Source: Synechococcus sp. PCC 7502 (GTDB lineage Bacteria; Cyanobacteriota; Cyanobacteriia; Pseudanabaenales; Pseudanabaenaceae). From it: a stretch of 64,000 nt of DNA. The DNA is taken from positions 1,828,394 through 1,892,393 of the forward strand of contig NC_019702.1 of the NCBI RefSeq assembly GCF_000317085.1. The letters run 5' to 3'. Positions 33,719-43,311 of the stretch are shown one piece after another. Made by a program: the position numbers and the translations under genes. Under the pieces are notes generated by a model. It saw only the letters and a list, made by a program, of their open reading frames with translations, did not search any database and was not told the DNA's origin. Within the stretch, counting starts at the first letter, position 1; every line of letters begins with the position of its first letter.

Positions 33719-34156
33719 ATGAAGACTGTACACTCTGTTTCTAAGACCATATTAATGTTGGCTTTAATCTTAAGTTTAACTTTCACAACTGCCTGTGGCA
33801 TAACTAATACTCAGAATCCTAATCCTGTAAAAATTAGTCAAAAGTCAGAATACGGACAACTATCCAAGGGCAATTCTACGGCTGGTCAAGATTTTGGGAA
33901 TTGGGTAATTACAACTAGTAAAGGCTTGATTAAAGATGCTTATGTCCGTGATGGCAATAAATTGGGAGTCGTCATCTCTTCTCAAGTTCTACCCACTGAT
34001 GTTAAAAACTTAATTCAATCCCTAGCCCAAGGTTTTCGTCATAATTTTCCGAATCAAGACTTGACTGTTTTAATCTATGCCCCTGATAAGAAGTTAATTC
34101 TAACAGCACGCTATGATAATCAATCCAGACAAATCGACTATCAGCAGGCATCTTAA
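33719..34156 (+). CDS. Putative lipoprotein of the envelope gene group
   Basis: A 145-residue protein with a Lys-containing N-terminus, a hydrophobic core (ILMLALILSLTF) and TTACG at about residues 23-27. This is a plausible but imperfect lipobox, with Thr at -3. The mature part has no recognised domain; it includes FGNWVITTSKGLIKDAYVRDG and LTVLIYAPDKKLILTARYD, which look like a small alpha/beta fold. It follows the holin-like gene by 13 bp and is probably in the same transcript. Confidence 0.68.
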   Translation: MKTVHSVSKTILMLALILSLTFTTACGITNTQNPNPVKISQKSEYGQLSKGNSTAGQDFGNWVITTSKGLIKDAYVRDGNKLGVVISSQVLPTDVKNLIQSLAQGFRHNFPNQDLTVLIYAPDKKLILTARYDNQSRQIDYQQAS

Positions 34157-34187
34157 CTTAATAAACAACTTAATAAACATAAGAGCT

Positions 34188-34694
34188 ATGACAAGTACAA
34201 GTGATGAATACAAGCGTCAGATCATGAAAGATTTGGCGGGAGGGAACAAAGAAATTCTCCCCGATGAGTCTGAGAATTTTGATAAATTTGATGATTTTGC
34301 CCAACGTTCAACCCATGAAGAACGCCGTAATATATTTAGTAATCTGTTTCAGCCTGATCGCATTTCCTCCGCAGAAATGGAACCAGAACTCCAAAAAGCG
34401 ATCGCCAAGATTCAACCAAACCAGAGAGATGATGTTGCTAGAGAATTTTTTAGCCATCTGAAAAAACGAGGTTTGAGCGATCGTGAATTAGAGAGACAAT
34501 TAGGTTTATCTAGTCGTGATCCTAATCGGATGAAACCTGATGATGTTGCCAAACTAGCGGGTTTTGCCTATCACTCTTATCCTGATATTTTTCATGAGGT
34601 TCTAGCAGATCAGCCTGCCTTAGTAAAGTTTCTTAGTAATCCTCTGGTCGGTGCAGCTATAGGTGCGATCGCTTCTAAATGGCTTCATAAATAA
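34188..34694 (+). CDS. Hypothetical protein with C-terminal Gly-rich helix
   Basis: The start at ATG 34188 is chosen because the longer frame from 34113 would overlap the lipoprotein gene and begin with an unlikely sequence. The 168-residue product is mostly helical and charged (MTSTSDEYKRQIMKDLAGG at the start, REFFSHLKKRGLSDRELERQLG inside) and ends in a hydrophobic helix PLVGAAIGAIASKWL with small-residue spacing, possibly a membrane anchor or a zipper. No family is recognised. It closes the group of six genes, 31 bp after the lipoprotein gene. Confidence 0.7.
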   Translation: MTSTSDEYKRQIMKDLAGGNKEILPDESENFDKFDDFAQRSTHEERRNIFSNLFQPDRISSAEMEPELQKAIAKIQPNQRDDVAREFFSHLKKRGLSDRELERQLGLSSRDPNRMKPDDVAKLAGFAYHSYPDIFHEVLADQPALVKFLSNPLVGAAIGAIASKWLHK

Positions 34695-34888
34695 GCTACT
34701 CCCTTCCTACTAAGAATACAGTTAATTAAATGGGGTGAAACCCCTTACCCCCTGTTACTATAGGCATTATTTGAATTTGTCACTATTCTGACTCAAGCAG
34801 CGATTTTAGCTACAAATTTTACTGATTTTGTTAAGCTGAATTTGTTTAGATTAAGATGATTAGGTAAATAATGGCATAAAAACTCTGC

Positions 34889-36001
34889 ATGGATACTCCG
34901 TCTAAAAATCTGAGCAAAAATAAATGGCTGATAGCTGCAATTTGTATAGGTCTTGGGGGCTTGGGATTTACGGCAATTTATGCCATTACCCATGTAAGCA
35001 ACGGGCAACCTGTTGAGACCACTGCTCAACCGATCGCTGCTCCAAAGCCAGAACCCCAAATTAGTGCTCTAGGACGCTTAGAACCAGAGGATGAAGTAAT
35101 TAAGGTTGCATCTCCTTCGGCATTAGGAACTTCTAGAATTGTAGATTTATTGGTTAAGGAAGGCGATACAGTACAGAAAGGGCAAGTGATTGCCAAACTA
35201 GATAGCTATGATCGGGCGATCGCTAGTTTAGAGCAGGTAAAAGCTATAATTCCCCAACGCCAAAGCAACTTAGAACAGGTTAAAGCTGGAGCAAAAATCG
35301 GGGATATTGAGGCACAAAAAGCTAACTATATGGCTAAAAATGCAAATGTATTAAGGTTAAAGCAAGAACTAGATAGTGCCATTCGGGATGCCCAAAGGTA
35401 TGAAGAGCTATTAAAAGCGGGAGCCACATCGGAATTTACCCGTGATAGCTATGTGATCAAGGTAAAAAGCTTACGGGAGCAACTGGCACAGGCAAAAGAG
35501 GAGTTAACCCAAGCTGAAGGTTTACTTAAAAGCATTAAAGAAGTCCGTCCCACCGATGTTAGTATTGCTCAAGCTCAATTAGACGCTGCGATCGCCGATG
35601 TTAAAAGAGCCGAAATTGATGTGGACTTATCTCAAGTTAAAGCACCGATCACTGGACAGGTACTAAAGGTTTATGCTAAGCCCGGTGAAACTGTTGGTAC
35701 TAACGGCGTAATCGAAATTGGTAATACCAAACAAATGTATGCTGTTGCCGAAATTTATGAGACTGACATCGGGAAGGTCAAAGTTGGACAGAAAGCGCAA
35801 ATTACCAGCGAAGTTTTTAATGGTGAAATTTCGGGTAAGGTTGATCGAATTGGCTTAAAAATTGCTAAAAATGATGTTTTAGGTACTGATCCTGCTGCCA
35901 AAACTGATGTCCGCATAGTAGAAGTCAAAATTCGCCTTGATGATAGCTCTAAGGTTTCGGGACTAACAAACCTGCAAGTTAAAGTCAGAATTGATAGTTA
36001 G
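34889..36001 (+). CDS. HlyD/DevB-family membrane fusion protein
   Basis: A 370-residue periplasmic adaptor: N-terminal membrane anchor (about 12-33, WLIAAICIGLGGLGFTAIYAI), a lipoyl-type half-motif (VDLLVKEGDTVQKGQVIAKLD), a long coiled coil (about 110-230), the second lipoyl half (VKAPITGQVLKVYAKPGETV) and a beta-barrel region. This is the DevB type that works with DevC permease and DevA ATPase to export glycolipids or other compounds in cyanobacteria. Neither partner gene follows; the next gene is on the opposite strand. Confidence 0.85.
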   Translation: MDTPSKNLSKNKWLIAAICIGLGGLGFTAIYAITHVSNGQPVETTAQPIAAPKPEPQISALGRLEPEDEVIKVASPSALGTSRIVDLLVKEGDTVQKGQVIAKLDSYDRAIASLEQVKAIIPQRQSNLEQVKAGAKIGDIEAQKANYMAKNANVLRLKQELDSAIRDAQRYEELLKAGATSEFTRDSYVIKVKSLREQLAQAKEELTQAEGLLKSIKEVRPTDVSIAQAQLDAAIADVKRAEIDVDLSQVKAPITGQVLKVYAKPGETVGTNGVIEIGNTKQMYAVAEIYETDIGKVKVGQKAQITSEVFNGEISGKVDRIGLKIAKNDVLGTDPAAKTDVRIVEVKIRLDDSSKVSGLTNLQVKVRIDS

Positions 36002-36055
36002 TTTTAATAGTTAACTTTAAAAATATTAACATGGCAAACTTATCTGGGGGCTTTG

Positions 36056-36487
36056 CTATTTAATTGCTAAGACAATTACGCCAACTGCGACAAGACCAAT
36101 GCCGATCCAGTCCGTTGGAGATGGTCTTTCCCCTAGGAATCCAGCTGCAAAAATTGCCACTAGCACAAGGCTAAATTTATCTACAGGTGCCACTTTGGAA
36201 GCATCGCCAATTTGTAACGCTCGAAAATAGCAGACCCAAGAAACTCCTGTAGCGATCGCCGATAGTGCTAAGAACAACCAAGTTTTACCTGAAAGCACAA
36301 AGGGATTGCTCCACTTTCCTGTATAGATAACAAAGCCTGCCAAAATAAATACGATAATGATCGTTCTGATCAGCGTCGCTAAGTCTGAATCTACGTCTTG
36401 GATGCCAATCTTGGCAAAAATAGCTGTCAGTGCAGCAAAGATGGATGAAAGTACCGCCCAAAAGAACCAGTCAGTAGATGAGTTCAT
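36056..36487 (-). CDS. Half-size EamA/DMT family transporter
   Basis: A 143-residue protein with about five hydrophobic helices and one EamA repeat: FWAVLSSIFAALTAIFAKIGIQ at the start and FLGERPSPTDWIGIGLVAVGVIVL at the end. Standard EamA exporters have two such repeats in one chain; half-size forms are thought to pair as dimers. The substrate is unknown. It is 5 bp downstream of the exopolyphosphatase stop in reverse order, so the two are probably co-transcribed. Confidence 0.82.
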   Translation of the reverse strand: MNSSTDWFFWAVLSSIFAALTAIFAKIGIQDVDSDLATLIRTIIIVFILAGFVIYTGKWSNPFVLSGKTWLFLALSAIATGVSWVCYFRALQIGDASKVAPVDKFSLVLVAIFAAGFLGERPSPTDWIGIGLVAVGVIVLAIK

Positions 36488-36492
36488 ACTAA

Positions 36493-38076
36493 TTAGCTTA
36501 GCAAATGGGATACTAGGGTCAGTTGATATTTAGCCTCTAGTGCCTCTTTTTTAAAATCAAGGCTCCATAGTTCTAGGGTACAGGGATCGTTGGGTTCTAC
36601 GGGAATAATTCCTAGGTGAAACTGTTTAGCCTTGCTATCTATCTTGACTTTGACACCTTTAACAGCCCCAATTTGACGGCGATCAAGTGCCACTGCTAAA
36701 CGTAAAAGTGGGTTAATCTCATCTACAAATTGACGATAGCGTTTATTGGTGAGCTTCCGATAGGTTTCATGTTTTTTCTTGGGTTCGCTGCGCCGATGGT
36801 ATCTTGCCAAATTAGCGATCGCTTCAATCTGTGCTTCGGTATAACCTAAAAGTTCCCCATTACGAATGAGGTAGTAAGAGTGTTTATGATGGGAGGAATG
36901 GCTGATATAGCAACCTGAATTGTGCAGAATTGCTGCGGTTTTTAATAAATCCCGTTCCTGTTCTCCCCATTTATGTAAAATTCCTTGGGTTTGATCAAAT
37001 AAACTGAGAGCTAGACGGGCAACCTGTTTACCATAGTCTAAATCAACGTTATATTTTTGTGCCAGCTTAATCACGCTGCGATCGCGAATAGACCCTTGAT
37101 ATTGCAGACGATCAGCAATTAAACCATGCTCAATCATCCAGTTGACAATTAAACCTTCCCTTAGTGATCGCTGGCATATAGTTAATTTGCCAGCATTGAG
37201 TAATCGCATTGCTTCCCATAGAATCATTGCCCCAGCTAGGATAATTTCTCCTCGTTTTTCTTTAGCCAGAGCAGTGCGTTGTGCCAAGGTCATTTGTCGC
37301 AGTTGTAAAACCACATTTTCCACATCGGCGATCGAGATTTCATAGCCCTGTAGTGGTTCGGGAATAGTGCCTAGGGTTTGCTTAGCATGGATCATTGCCA
37401 CTGCCTCAATGCTCCCAGAGGTACCAATTAGGCGGACTGGCTCATTACCAAGATTAAGCTTAAGTTCATCGGTAGGGCGTTCCAGCATTCCCCGAATATA
37501 AATTTGTAATTTCTCAAACTCGCGATCGCTAATGGGGTCAGTAGTAATATATAAATCACTTAGGCGCACAGCCCCGACTTTAGTACTGCTGAGATAATCG
37601 GGATCATGACCATTCCCTAAAATTAGCTCTGTGGAACCGCCGCCAATGTCAATAATTACATGGGGTTGATTATTTAGCTCAAGGGCAGATAGGACTCCCA
37701 AATAAATCCGCCGTGCCTCTTCCTGTCCCGAAATTAAATCTACGGTTAACCCCAGTTTCTCTTCGATAGTGTCAATAAATTCCTGTCCGTTGGGAGCCTC
37801 GCGCACGGCACTAGTGGCAACACTAATAATTGCCTCAGCATTAAAACTACGACTGATTTCCAGACATCGAGCTAAGGCTAATAGCGATCGCTCCATTGCC
37901 TCTTTAGTGAGCATTCCTGTTTTGGCACAACGCTCTCCCAGCCGAACTGTGGCTTTTTCGGTGGCAATGACATTAAAGCTGGGTAAAGTTGTCTCTATGC
38001 GTACTACCACCATGTGGATGGAGTTAGTGCCAACATCAATGGCGGTGATAATGCGCTCGTTTGCTACATCAGTCAT
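36493..38076 (-). CDS. ppx: Exopolyphosphatase / pppGpp phosphohydrolase (Ppx/GppA family)
   Basis: A 527-residue protein of the ASKHA fold: phosphate-1 motif AIDVGTNSIHMVVV, IGGGSTELILG, and a C-terminal HD-like region (ILHNSGCYISHSSHHKHSYYLIRNGEL). It removes terminal phosphate from polyphosphate and, in GppA members, converts pppGpp to ppGpp. It lies directly beside the rel gene on the same strand, which fits a link between the two activities. Ppx and GppA cannot be separated by sequence reading alone. Confidence 0.92.
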   Translation of the reverse strand: MTDVANERIITAIDVGTNSIHMVVVRIETTLPSFNVIATEKATVRLGERCAKTGMLTKEAMERSLLALARCLEISRSFNAEAIISVATSAVREAPNGQEFIDTIEEKLGLTVDLISGQEEARRIYLGVLSALELNNQPHVIIDIGGGSTELILGNGHDPDYLSSTKVGAVRLSDLYITTDPISDREFEKLQIYIRGMLERPTDELKLNLGNEPVRLIGTSGSIEAVAMIHAKQTLGTIPEPLQGYEISIADVENVVLQLRQMTLAQRTALAKEKRGEIILAGAMILWEAMRLLNAGKLTICQRSLREGLIVNWMIEHGLIADRLQYQGSIRDRSVIKLAQKYNVDLDYGKQVARLALSLFDQTQGILHKWGEQERDLLKTAAILHNSGCYISHSSHHKHSYYLIRNGELLGYTEAQIEAIANLARYHRRSEPKKKHETYRKLTNKRYRQFVDEINPLLRLAVALDRRQIGAVKGVKVKIDSKAKQFHLGIIPVEPNDPCTLELWSLDFKKEALEAKYQLTLVSHLLS

Positions 38077-38235
38077 GTTTTGGTTTCTTAGGAAGACCTC
38101 TAGAAATTTAGAGGCTAATTTACAAGCTCAAATATATAATCTAAATTTACAAACTGAGGCATGAGGTAATTTACTTTTCTATTCTTACAGAACTTCGGTG
38201 TCGCTGCATATTTATTGCTAAATTATTGCTAAAAC

Positions 38236-40494
38236 CTAAGGCTTTGCCTCAGTAGCTACCGCTTTATTCAACCGCCGTACCGAGACAATATCTGCCATTT
38301 TGTTCACCTGACTACAAATTTTTTCAAACTGACCGCGATCGCTAATATCAATGGTCATAGTTATAAATGCTGTTTTACCGGGGGCAGTCTTGACCGAAGC
38401 ATCACGCACATTAATTTTATGGTCGGCAAGGCGAGATAGAATATCCTTAAGTACTCCCACACGGTCGATCGCTTCCACTTGAATATCCACAGGATAGGTA
38501 ACAGGTCGATCGCATTTATCAGTCTGGTTCCAACGCACGGGAATCAAGCGATCGCTTTGCAGGTTAATAAAATTGCTACAGTCCTGTCTATGAATGGAAA
38601 TACTGCGATTACCACCGAGGGTCACAACTCCAATAATTGGCTCACCGGGTAAGGGATGACAGCAACCAGCAATATGATAAACCATACCCTCGACCCCTAA
38701 AATTGGGGATTTAGATGCTGGGGATAGGGGTTGGCTAGGCAGCTTAATACTAGGTGGATTAGGTGATTGCTCCCGCAGCTTATTGGTGACGATATTTACG
38801 GAAATCTCACCATAGCCCAAAGCCGCTAATAGGTCATCGGTACTGTGGTAATTACATCGCTCTACAACCTTGAACATCTGCTCAGACTTTAGTAATGTGT
38901 CTAAACCAGTTTTACCTAATTCTTTTTCTAGCAGTTCACGCCCCCGTGTAATATTTTCTTCTCGATGCGATCGCTTGTACCATAGACGAATGCGATTTTT
39001 GGCGGTGCTAGTGGCAACAAAATTAATCCAATCCAGGCTGGGGTGAGCATTATTTTGTCTGAGAATAGTAACAGTATCGCCATTTTGGAGCTTGCGATCT
39101 AAGCTCACCATCCGCTGATTCACTAAAGCCCCAGCACAATGATTACCAACTTCAGTGTGAATCCGATAGGCAAAATCTACAGGTGTAGAGCCACGGGGCA
39201 GACAATGCACATCCCCTTTAGGGGTAAATACAAAAATTTCATCATTAAATAAATCCTGCTTCAGTGACTCTATATATTCTTGGTCATCTTTAATGTCTTT
39301 TTGCGACTCGACCATCTGTCGCAGCCAATTAAATTTCTCACTATCATTATTATTAAGACCGCCATTACTGTTAGGGTTGGAATTAGATTCCTTATATTTC
39401 CAATGGGCAGCAATGCCATACTCAGCCACATGGTGCATTTCCCAGGTGCGAATTTGGACTTCGAGGGGCTGACCATCTGGACTAATTACGGCTGTGTGTA
39501 AAGACTGGTAGCCATTAGGTTTGGGTAAAGCAATATAGTCTTTAAATCTACCCGGTACTGGGCGAAAACAATCATGGGCGATCGCTAAAATTCGATAGCA
39601 TTCATCAGTATTATTAACAATTACCCGCACAGCGGCAATATCATAGATTTCCCCGTAGGGTTTTTGCTGCCGATGCATTTTTTCATAAATACCGTATAGA
39701 TGCTTAGGTCTGCCCGTAACTTCAAAACCTGTAATCCCAATTTTCTGAATACGCGATCTTAAAATTTCCACAGCCTCGGTAATTCTGGCTTCGCGATCAC
39801 TACGGGTTTCTGCCACCAAAGCCTTCATTTCTCGATATTGCTCAGCTTCGAGGTACTTAAATGCCAAATCTTCCAGTTCCCACTTAAATTGTCCAATTCC
39901 TAAACGATTGGCAAGGGGAGCAAAAATATCTCTAGTTTCACGGGCAATTAAAACTTGCTTATGGGGAGCTAAATGCTCTAGGGTACGCATATTGTGTAGG
40001 CGATCGGCTAATTTCACCACAATTACCCTGATGTCTTCTGCCATATACAGAAACATCCGCCGGAAATTTTCGGCTTGGCGTTCGGTTTTACTATTAAAGT
40101 TAATTTTGGATAACTTTGTTACCCCTTCTACCAGTTGACGTACTTCAGCCCCAAACTGTGCCTCTATTTCTGCTAATGTTACAGAGGTGTCTTCGACCAC
40201 ATCATGGAGAAACCCAGCCGCAATCATGGCACTGCCGCCACCTAAATCTCGTAGTAGGTTTGCCACCTGAATGGGATGGAGAATATACGGCTCACCCGAT
40301 GCCCTAGTCTGTCCTTGGTGCAACTTATACGCTAGTTTAAAGGCTTGACAAACTATATCCTCAGATTCCTCTTCACCTGTTTGTATCTGCTTCCAACAGT
40401 CTTGCAACCATACAGGTAGCCAATCCTGATTGCTCTCGGGGTTGACATCGCTGACATTGCTATTATTATCCAGATCGGCGATCGCAGTTATCAT
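38236..40494 (-). CDS. Bifunctional (p)ppGpp synthetase/hydrolase (RelA/SpoT family)
   Basis: A 752-residue Rel enzyme. The N-terminal HD hydrolase is intact (HPIQVANLLRDLGG, FLHDVVEDT, and the ED motif region), followed by the synthetase domain (GRPKHLYGIYEKMHRQ, YDIAAVRVIV), TGS (VFTPKGDVHCLPRGSTPVDFAY), a zinc/CC region (GCCHPLPGEPIIG) and a C-terminal ACT domain (VGVLKDILSRLADHKINVRDA). Both activities are therefore expected: synthesis of the alarmone from GTP/GDP and its breakdown. Cyanobacteria usually have one such long enzyme for the stringent and dark responses. It is upstream of ppx by 159 bp and divergent from moaA. Confidence 0.95.
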   Translation of the reverse strand: MITAIADLDNNSNVSDVNPESNQDWLPVWLQDCWKQIQTGEEESEDIVCQAFKLAYKLHQGQTRASGEPYILHPIQVANLLRDLGGGSAMIAAGFLHDVVEDTSVTLAEIEAQFGAEVRQLVEGVTKLSKINFNSKTERQAENFRRMFLYMAEDIRVIVVKLADRLHNMRTLEHLAPHKQVLIARETRDIFAPLANRLGIGQFKWELEDLAFKYLEAEQYREMKALVAETRSDREARITEAVEILRSRIQKIGITGFEVTGRPKHLYGIYEKMHRQQKPYGEIYDIAAVRVIVNNTDECYRILAIAHDCFRPVPGRFKDYIALPKPNGYQSLHTAVISPDGQPLEVQIRTWEMHHVAEYGIAAHWKYKESNSNPNSNGGLNNNDSEKFNWLRQMVESQKDIKDDQEYIESLKQDLFNDEIFVFTPKGDVHCLPRGSTPVDFAYRIHTEVGNHCAGALVNQRMVSLDRKLQNGDTVTILRQNNAHPSLDWINFVATSTAKNRIRLWYKRSHREENITRGRELLEKELGKTGLDTLLKSEQMFKVVERCNYHSTDDLLAALGYGEISVNIVTNKLREQSPNPPSIKLPSQPLSPASKSPILGVEGMVYHIAGCCHPLPGEPIIGVVTLGGNRSISIHRQDCSNFINLQSDRLIPVRWNQTDKCDRPVTYPVDIQVEAIDRVGVLKDILSRLADHKINVRDASVKTAPGKTAFITMTIDISDRGQFEKICSQVNKMADIVSVRRLNKAVATEAKP

Positions 40495-40772
40495 TTTAGG
40501 TTAAGCCACGACAATTTTTATACTCTTCCATAATCCTAACTTAAACTTTTAGTTATGGAAGTTTACACGCTATTTTCATTAGATTACTCATTAAATAACT
40601 AAGGTTAGGCACTACATTCTCTTAATTTAATTTCAGAATTATTTAACTTTAATAACTCTGTCCATCAAACTATGGATTCATGATTTTCCATGCCTAAACT
40701 CATAATTTCTTAGGTAGGTAGGGTTATAGTACAACTAGACCTCAAAAACTTATAAGTGTTTGTGAATTATCT

Positions 40773-41753
40773 GTGAATGTAATTGATTACTTACGAATTA
40801 GCCTGATCGATCGCTGTAATTTTCGGTGTCGGTATTGTATGCCCGAAGATGCCGAATTAGACTATATCCAATCACAGGAAATCTTGAGTAATGACGAGTT
40901 AATTGCTCTGATTGATCAAGTATTTAGACCTTTAGGATTTAATAAATTTCGCCTGACTGGTGGTGAGCCACTTTTAAGAAAAGGATTAGTAAGTATAGTA
41001 GAGCAGATTGCTGCCCATCCTCAAACCCAAGATTTATCCCTCACAACTAATGGCTATTTACTCGCAGATTTGGGGCGATCGCTTTATGATGCAGGGTTAA
41101 GGCGTATTAATATCAGCCTAGATTCCTTGGATGCCAATATCTTCAGACAAATTACAGGACGCAATCATTGGCAAAAAGTTTGGGATGGAATTTTGACCGC
41201 TTACAATCTGGGCTTTAATCCTTTGAAACTTAATGTAGTTGTAATTCCAGGTGTTAACGATCAAGAAATTTTAGATTTAGCAGCCTTGAGTATAGATCGG
41301 GCTTGGCACATTCGATTTATTGAATTTATGCCCATTGGTAATACAGAATTATTTGAGTATAAAGGTTGGATTGATTCAGTATCTCTGCGTCAACAAATTG
41401 GCGATCGCTTTGGGTTAGAGTCCAGTAATTGCTTAGGTAATGGACCAGCAGATGTATATAAAATTCCCAATGCTAAAGGCACCCTAGGATTTATTAGTCA
41501 AATGTCAGAATGCTTTTGCGATCGCTGTAATCGGGTACGTCTATCGGCAGATGGGTGGCTGCGTCCTTGCTTATTAAATGAATCGGGACAAATCGATCTT
41601 AAAACTGCACTACGCTCTGGAGCAGATTTTTTGCACTTACGACTACAGATAAAAGAGCTTTTAAATTTGAAGTCAGAAATTAATTTCAAAGACCGCGATC
41701 GCGGCAACGCAGACAAAACCTATCACCGCACTATGTCCCAAATTGGAGGATAA
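40773..41753 (+). CDS. moaA: GTP 3',8-cyclase MoaA
   Basis: A 326-residue radical-SAM enzyme with the N-terminal cluster motif [10 protein letters not shown], the SAM site TGGEPLLR, the second cluster region [22 protein letters not shown] and a C-terminal end lacking a clear GG tail but closing in QIGG. It starts molybdopterin synthesis by rearranging GTP. The start used is GTG at 40773; the usual extra N-terminal residues before [10 protein letters not shown] are short here, and no ATG exists upstream. No other moa genes are in the window, but a nitrate-reductase-associated gene lies at 55865. Confidence 0.94.
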   Translation: MNVIDYLRISLIDRCNFRCRYCMPEDAELDYIQSQEILSNDELIALIDQVFRPLGFNKFRLTGGEPLLRKGLVSIVEQIAAHPQTQDLSLTTNGYLLADLGRSLYDAGLRRINISLDSLDANIFRQITGRNHWQKVWDGILTAYNLGFNPLKLNVVVIPGVNDQEILDLAALSIDRAWHIRFIEFMPIGNTELFEYKGWIDSVSLRQQIGDRFGLESSNCLGNGPADVYKIPNAKGTLGFISQMSECFCDRCNRVRLSADGWLRPCLLNESGQIDLKTALRSGADFLHLRLQIKELLNLKSEINFKDRDRGNADKTYHRTMSQIGG

Positions 41754-41774
41754 CTAAAAATCAACTTACGAATT

Positions 41775-42158
41775 ATGAATGGAGATGAAGAACTTTATTG
41801 CAAAATTTATATTGATTGTGACTTGACTAAAGATCAGCTAATTCTGATTCTTGCTGATTTGCTAAAAGGTAGTATTGATCTTTGGAGTATTGAAACTTCT
41901 AATTTCATAATTGATGTAATGAAGAATAAAGATTTTGATCACCTCAAACGTCATGATTCTCTGGATGGATTTCTCTACTACTCTTATTACCTTGATATAG
42001 AACCCATAGAGAGTGTAGCTTCGGTGTTATATAAGGATAGCATTGGTAAACTTTTAGAGACTGTATGGCTTAAAGGTTATTTGGCTGTGGCTGCCTGTGA
42101 TTTTGAGGAAGAATTACCTAGAAAAGGCGGTTACAAATGGCAAGGGACTTTATCTTGA
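41775..42158 (+). CDS. Hypothetical protein after moaA
   Basis: I do not recognise this 127-residue acidic, soluble protein. Visible features are MNGDEELYCKIYIDCDLTKD at the start, DGFLYYSYYLDIEP in the middle and VWLKGYLAVAACDFEEELP near the end, which suggest a small alpha/beta fold with no membrane part. Its composition resembles small immunity-type proteins, but no toxin gene is nearby. It lies 21 bp after moaA on the same strand and may be co-transcribed with it. Confidence 0.65.
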   Translation: MNGDEELYCKIYIDCDLTKDQLILILADLLKGSIDLWSIETSNFIIDVMKNKDFDHLKRHDSLDGFLYYSYYLDIEPIESVASVLYKDSIGKLLETVWLKGYLAVAACDFEEELPRKGGYKWQGTLS

Positions 42159-42255
42159 TATTTACTAAAAACCAAAACTAAAAAATAAAAGAGCTTAGAA
42201 TTAACTATCCTAAACCCTCAAATTTTATAAATTTTGTTTAATTTAACTTAAGAAA

Positions 42256-43134
42256 TTAGAACTTGGGATCATCATTCAAGCTAAACAGAAAGGGAACACT
42301 ACTCTTATTATCACCACCGATTACTAAAACCTTAGGCATTTGTGCACCACCTGATCGCCAAGCTTCGATCGCTTCTTTTTGTAATACCAACTCTCCACCC
42401 TGAGCCTTCAAAGTTTCTGCTAATAATCTTTGTGCCTCAGCCCTACCCTTAGCACGGTTAACATCTGCTTCTGCTTCTTGGGATGCTTCTTGAGCAATAT
42501 AAACAGCCCGTTGCGCCCGTTGTTCAGCAATTTGTTTTTCTTCTACCGCTTTAGCAAATTCGGGGGAAAAATTTAAATCAACTACGCTAGTATCCAAAAT
42601 TACGATCCCGTATTTATCGAGGCGTTCGCTTAAGGCTGCATCAAAATCAGTTTTCAACTCTGAACGGCGGGTAATTGCTTCTTCAACAGTTCTGCGGGCG
42701 GCGGCAATTTTGAATGACTCTTGGGTCTGCGGTGCAATAATTTTAGACACAATATTTTGGAGAGTACCTTGCTTACGGCGAATTTCCACAACTTTGCTTG
42801 GATCAAGGCGAAAGTTAATGGCAAAGCTGGCAGTTAAACCTTGTAAATCCTTCGTTGAACTTTGAGCAGGAACTTCAAACTTCTGCACGGTCAAGTCATA
42901 AATATCTACCTTAGAAATACCCGGTGGTTTTAAGTGAATTCCTTCGAGTAAAGCTCCGTCTTGAGCAGAACCTAAAACACTGATTACACCTGCTTCCCCG
43001 GGGTTAATAATGATAAAAGAATTAAGACTGATAATTGCTAATAGGGTTAAAACTATGGCAGCGATCGCCGTTTGAATTCCCTCTGATTGCTTACCTTGAA
43101 ACACGTTTTTGCCTTTATTTTCTACATGCTCCAT
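42256..43134 (-). CDS. SPFH/Band 7 (prohibitin-like) membrane protein
   Basis: A 292-residue protein with an N-terminal membrane helix (about 22-45, IQTAIAAIVLTLLAIISLNSF), the SPFH domain start IINPGEAGVISVLG, and a C-terminal Ala/Glu-rich coiled coil (QIAEQRAQRAVYIAQEASQEAEADV). This is the prohibitin layout; such proteins form large membrane rings that organise microdomains or protect membrane protein complexes. A cyanobacterial prohibitin is known to be in thylakoid or plasma membrane. It is transcribed away from the dienelactone hydrolase gene. Confidence 0.9.
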   Translation of the reverse strand: MEHVENKGKNVFQGKQSEGIQTAIAAIVLTLLAIISLNSFIIINPGEAGVISVLGSAQDGALLEGIHLKPPGISKVDIYDLTVQKFEVPAQSSTKDLQGLTASFAINFRLDPSKVVEIRRKQGTLQNIVSKIIAPQTQESFKIAAARRTVEEAITRRSELKTDFDAALSERLDKYGIVILDTSVVDLNFSPEFAKAVEEKQIAEQRAQRAVYIAQEASQEAEADVNRAKGRAEAQRLLAETLKAQGGELVLQKEAIEAWRSGGAQMPKVLVIGGDNKSSVPFLFSLNDDPKF

Positions 43135-43311
43135 TATAGGAGGGAACCTACACTTAAATTAGATTATAAAGACGATACTGATTACTAGGAACTTGGTGAT
43201 AACTATCGAAATTAGAACCAAGTCTTAAGGTCATTTTCACAATACAGCATTTGTATAGATATGTTATGACTGTATTTTCCCCGCTGTTTAGCTAAAAGTC
43301 TAGTAACCGCC

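Noticed and set aside
34732-34744. GGGGT-GAA-ACCCC hairpin after the envelope module as a terminator
   Set aside because: Only five base pairs and followed by TTACCCCC rather than a T run, so termination is doubtful.
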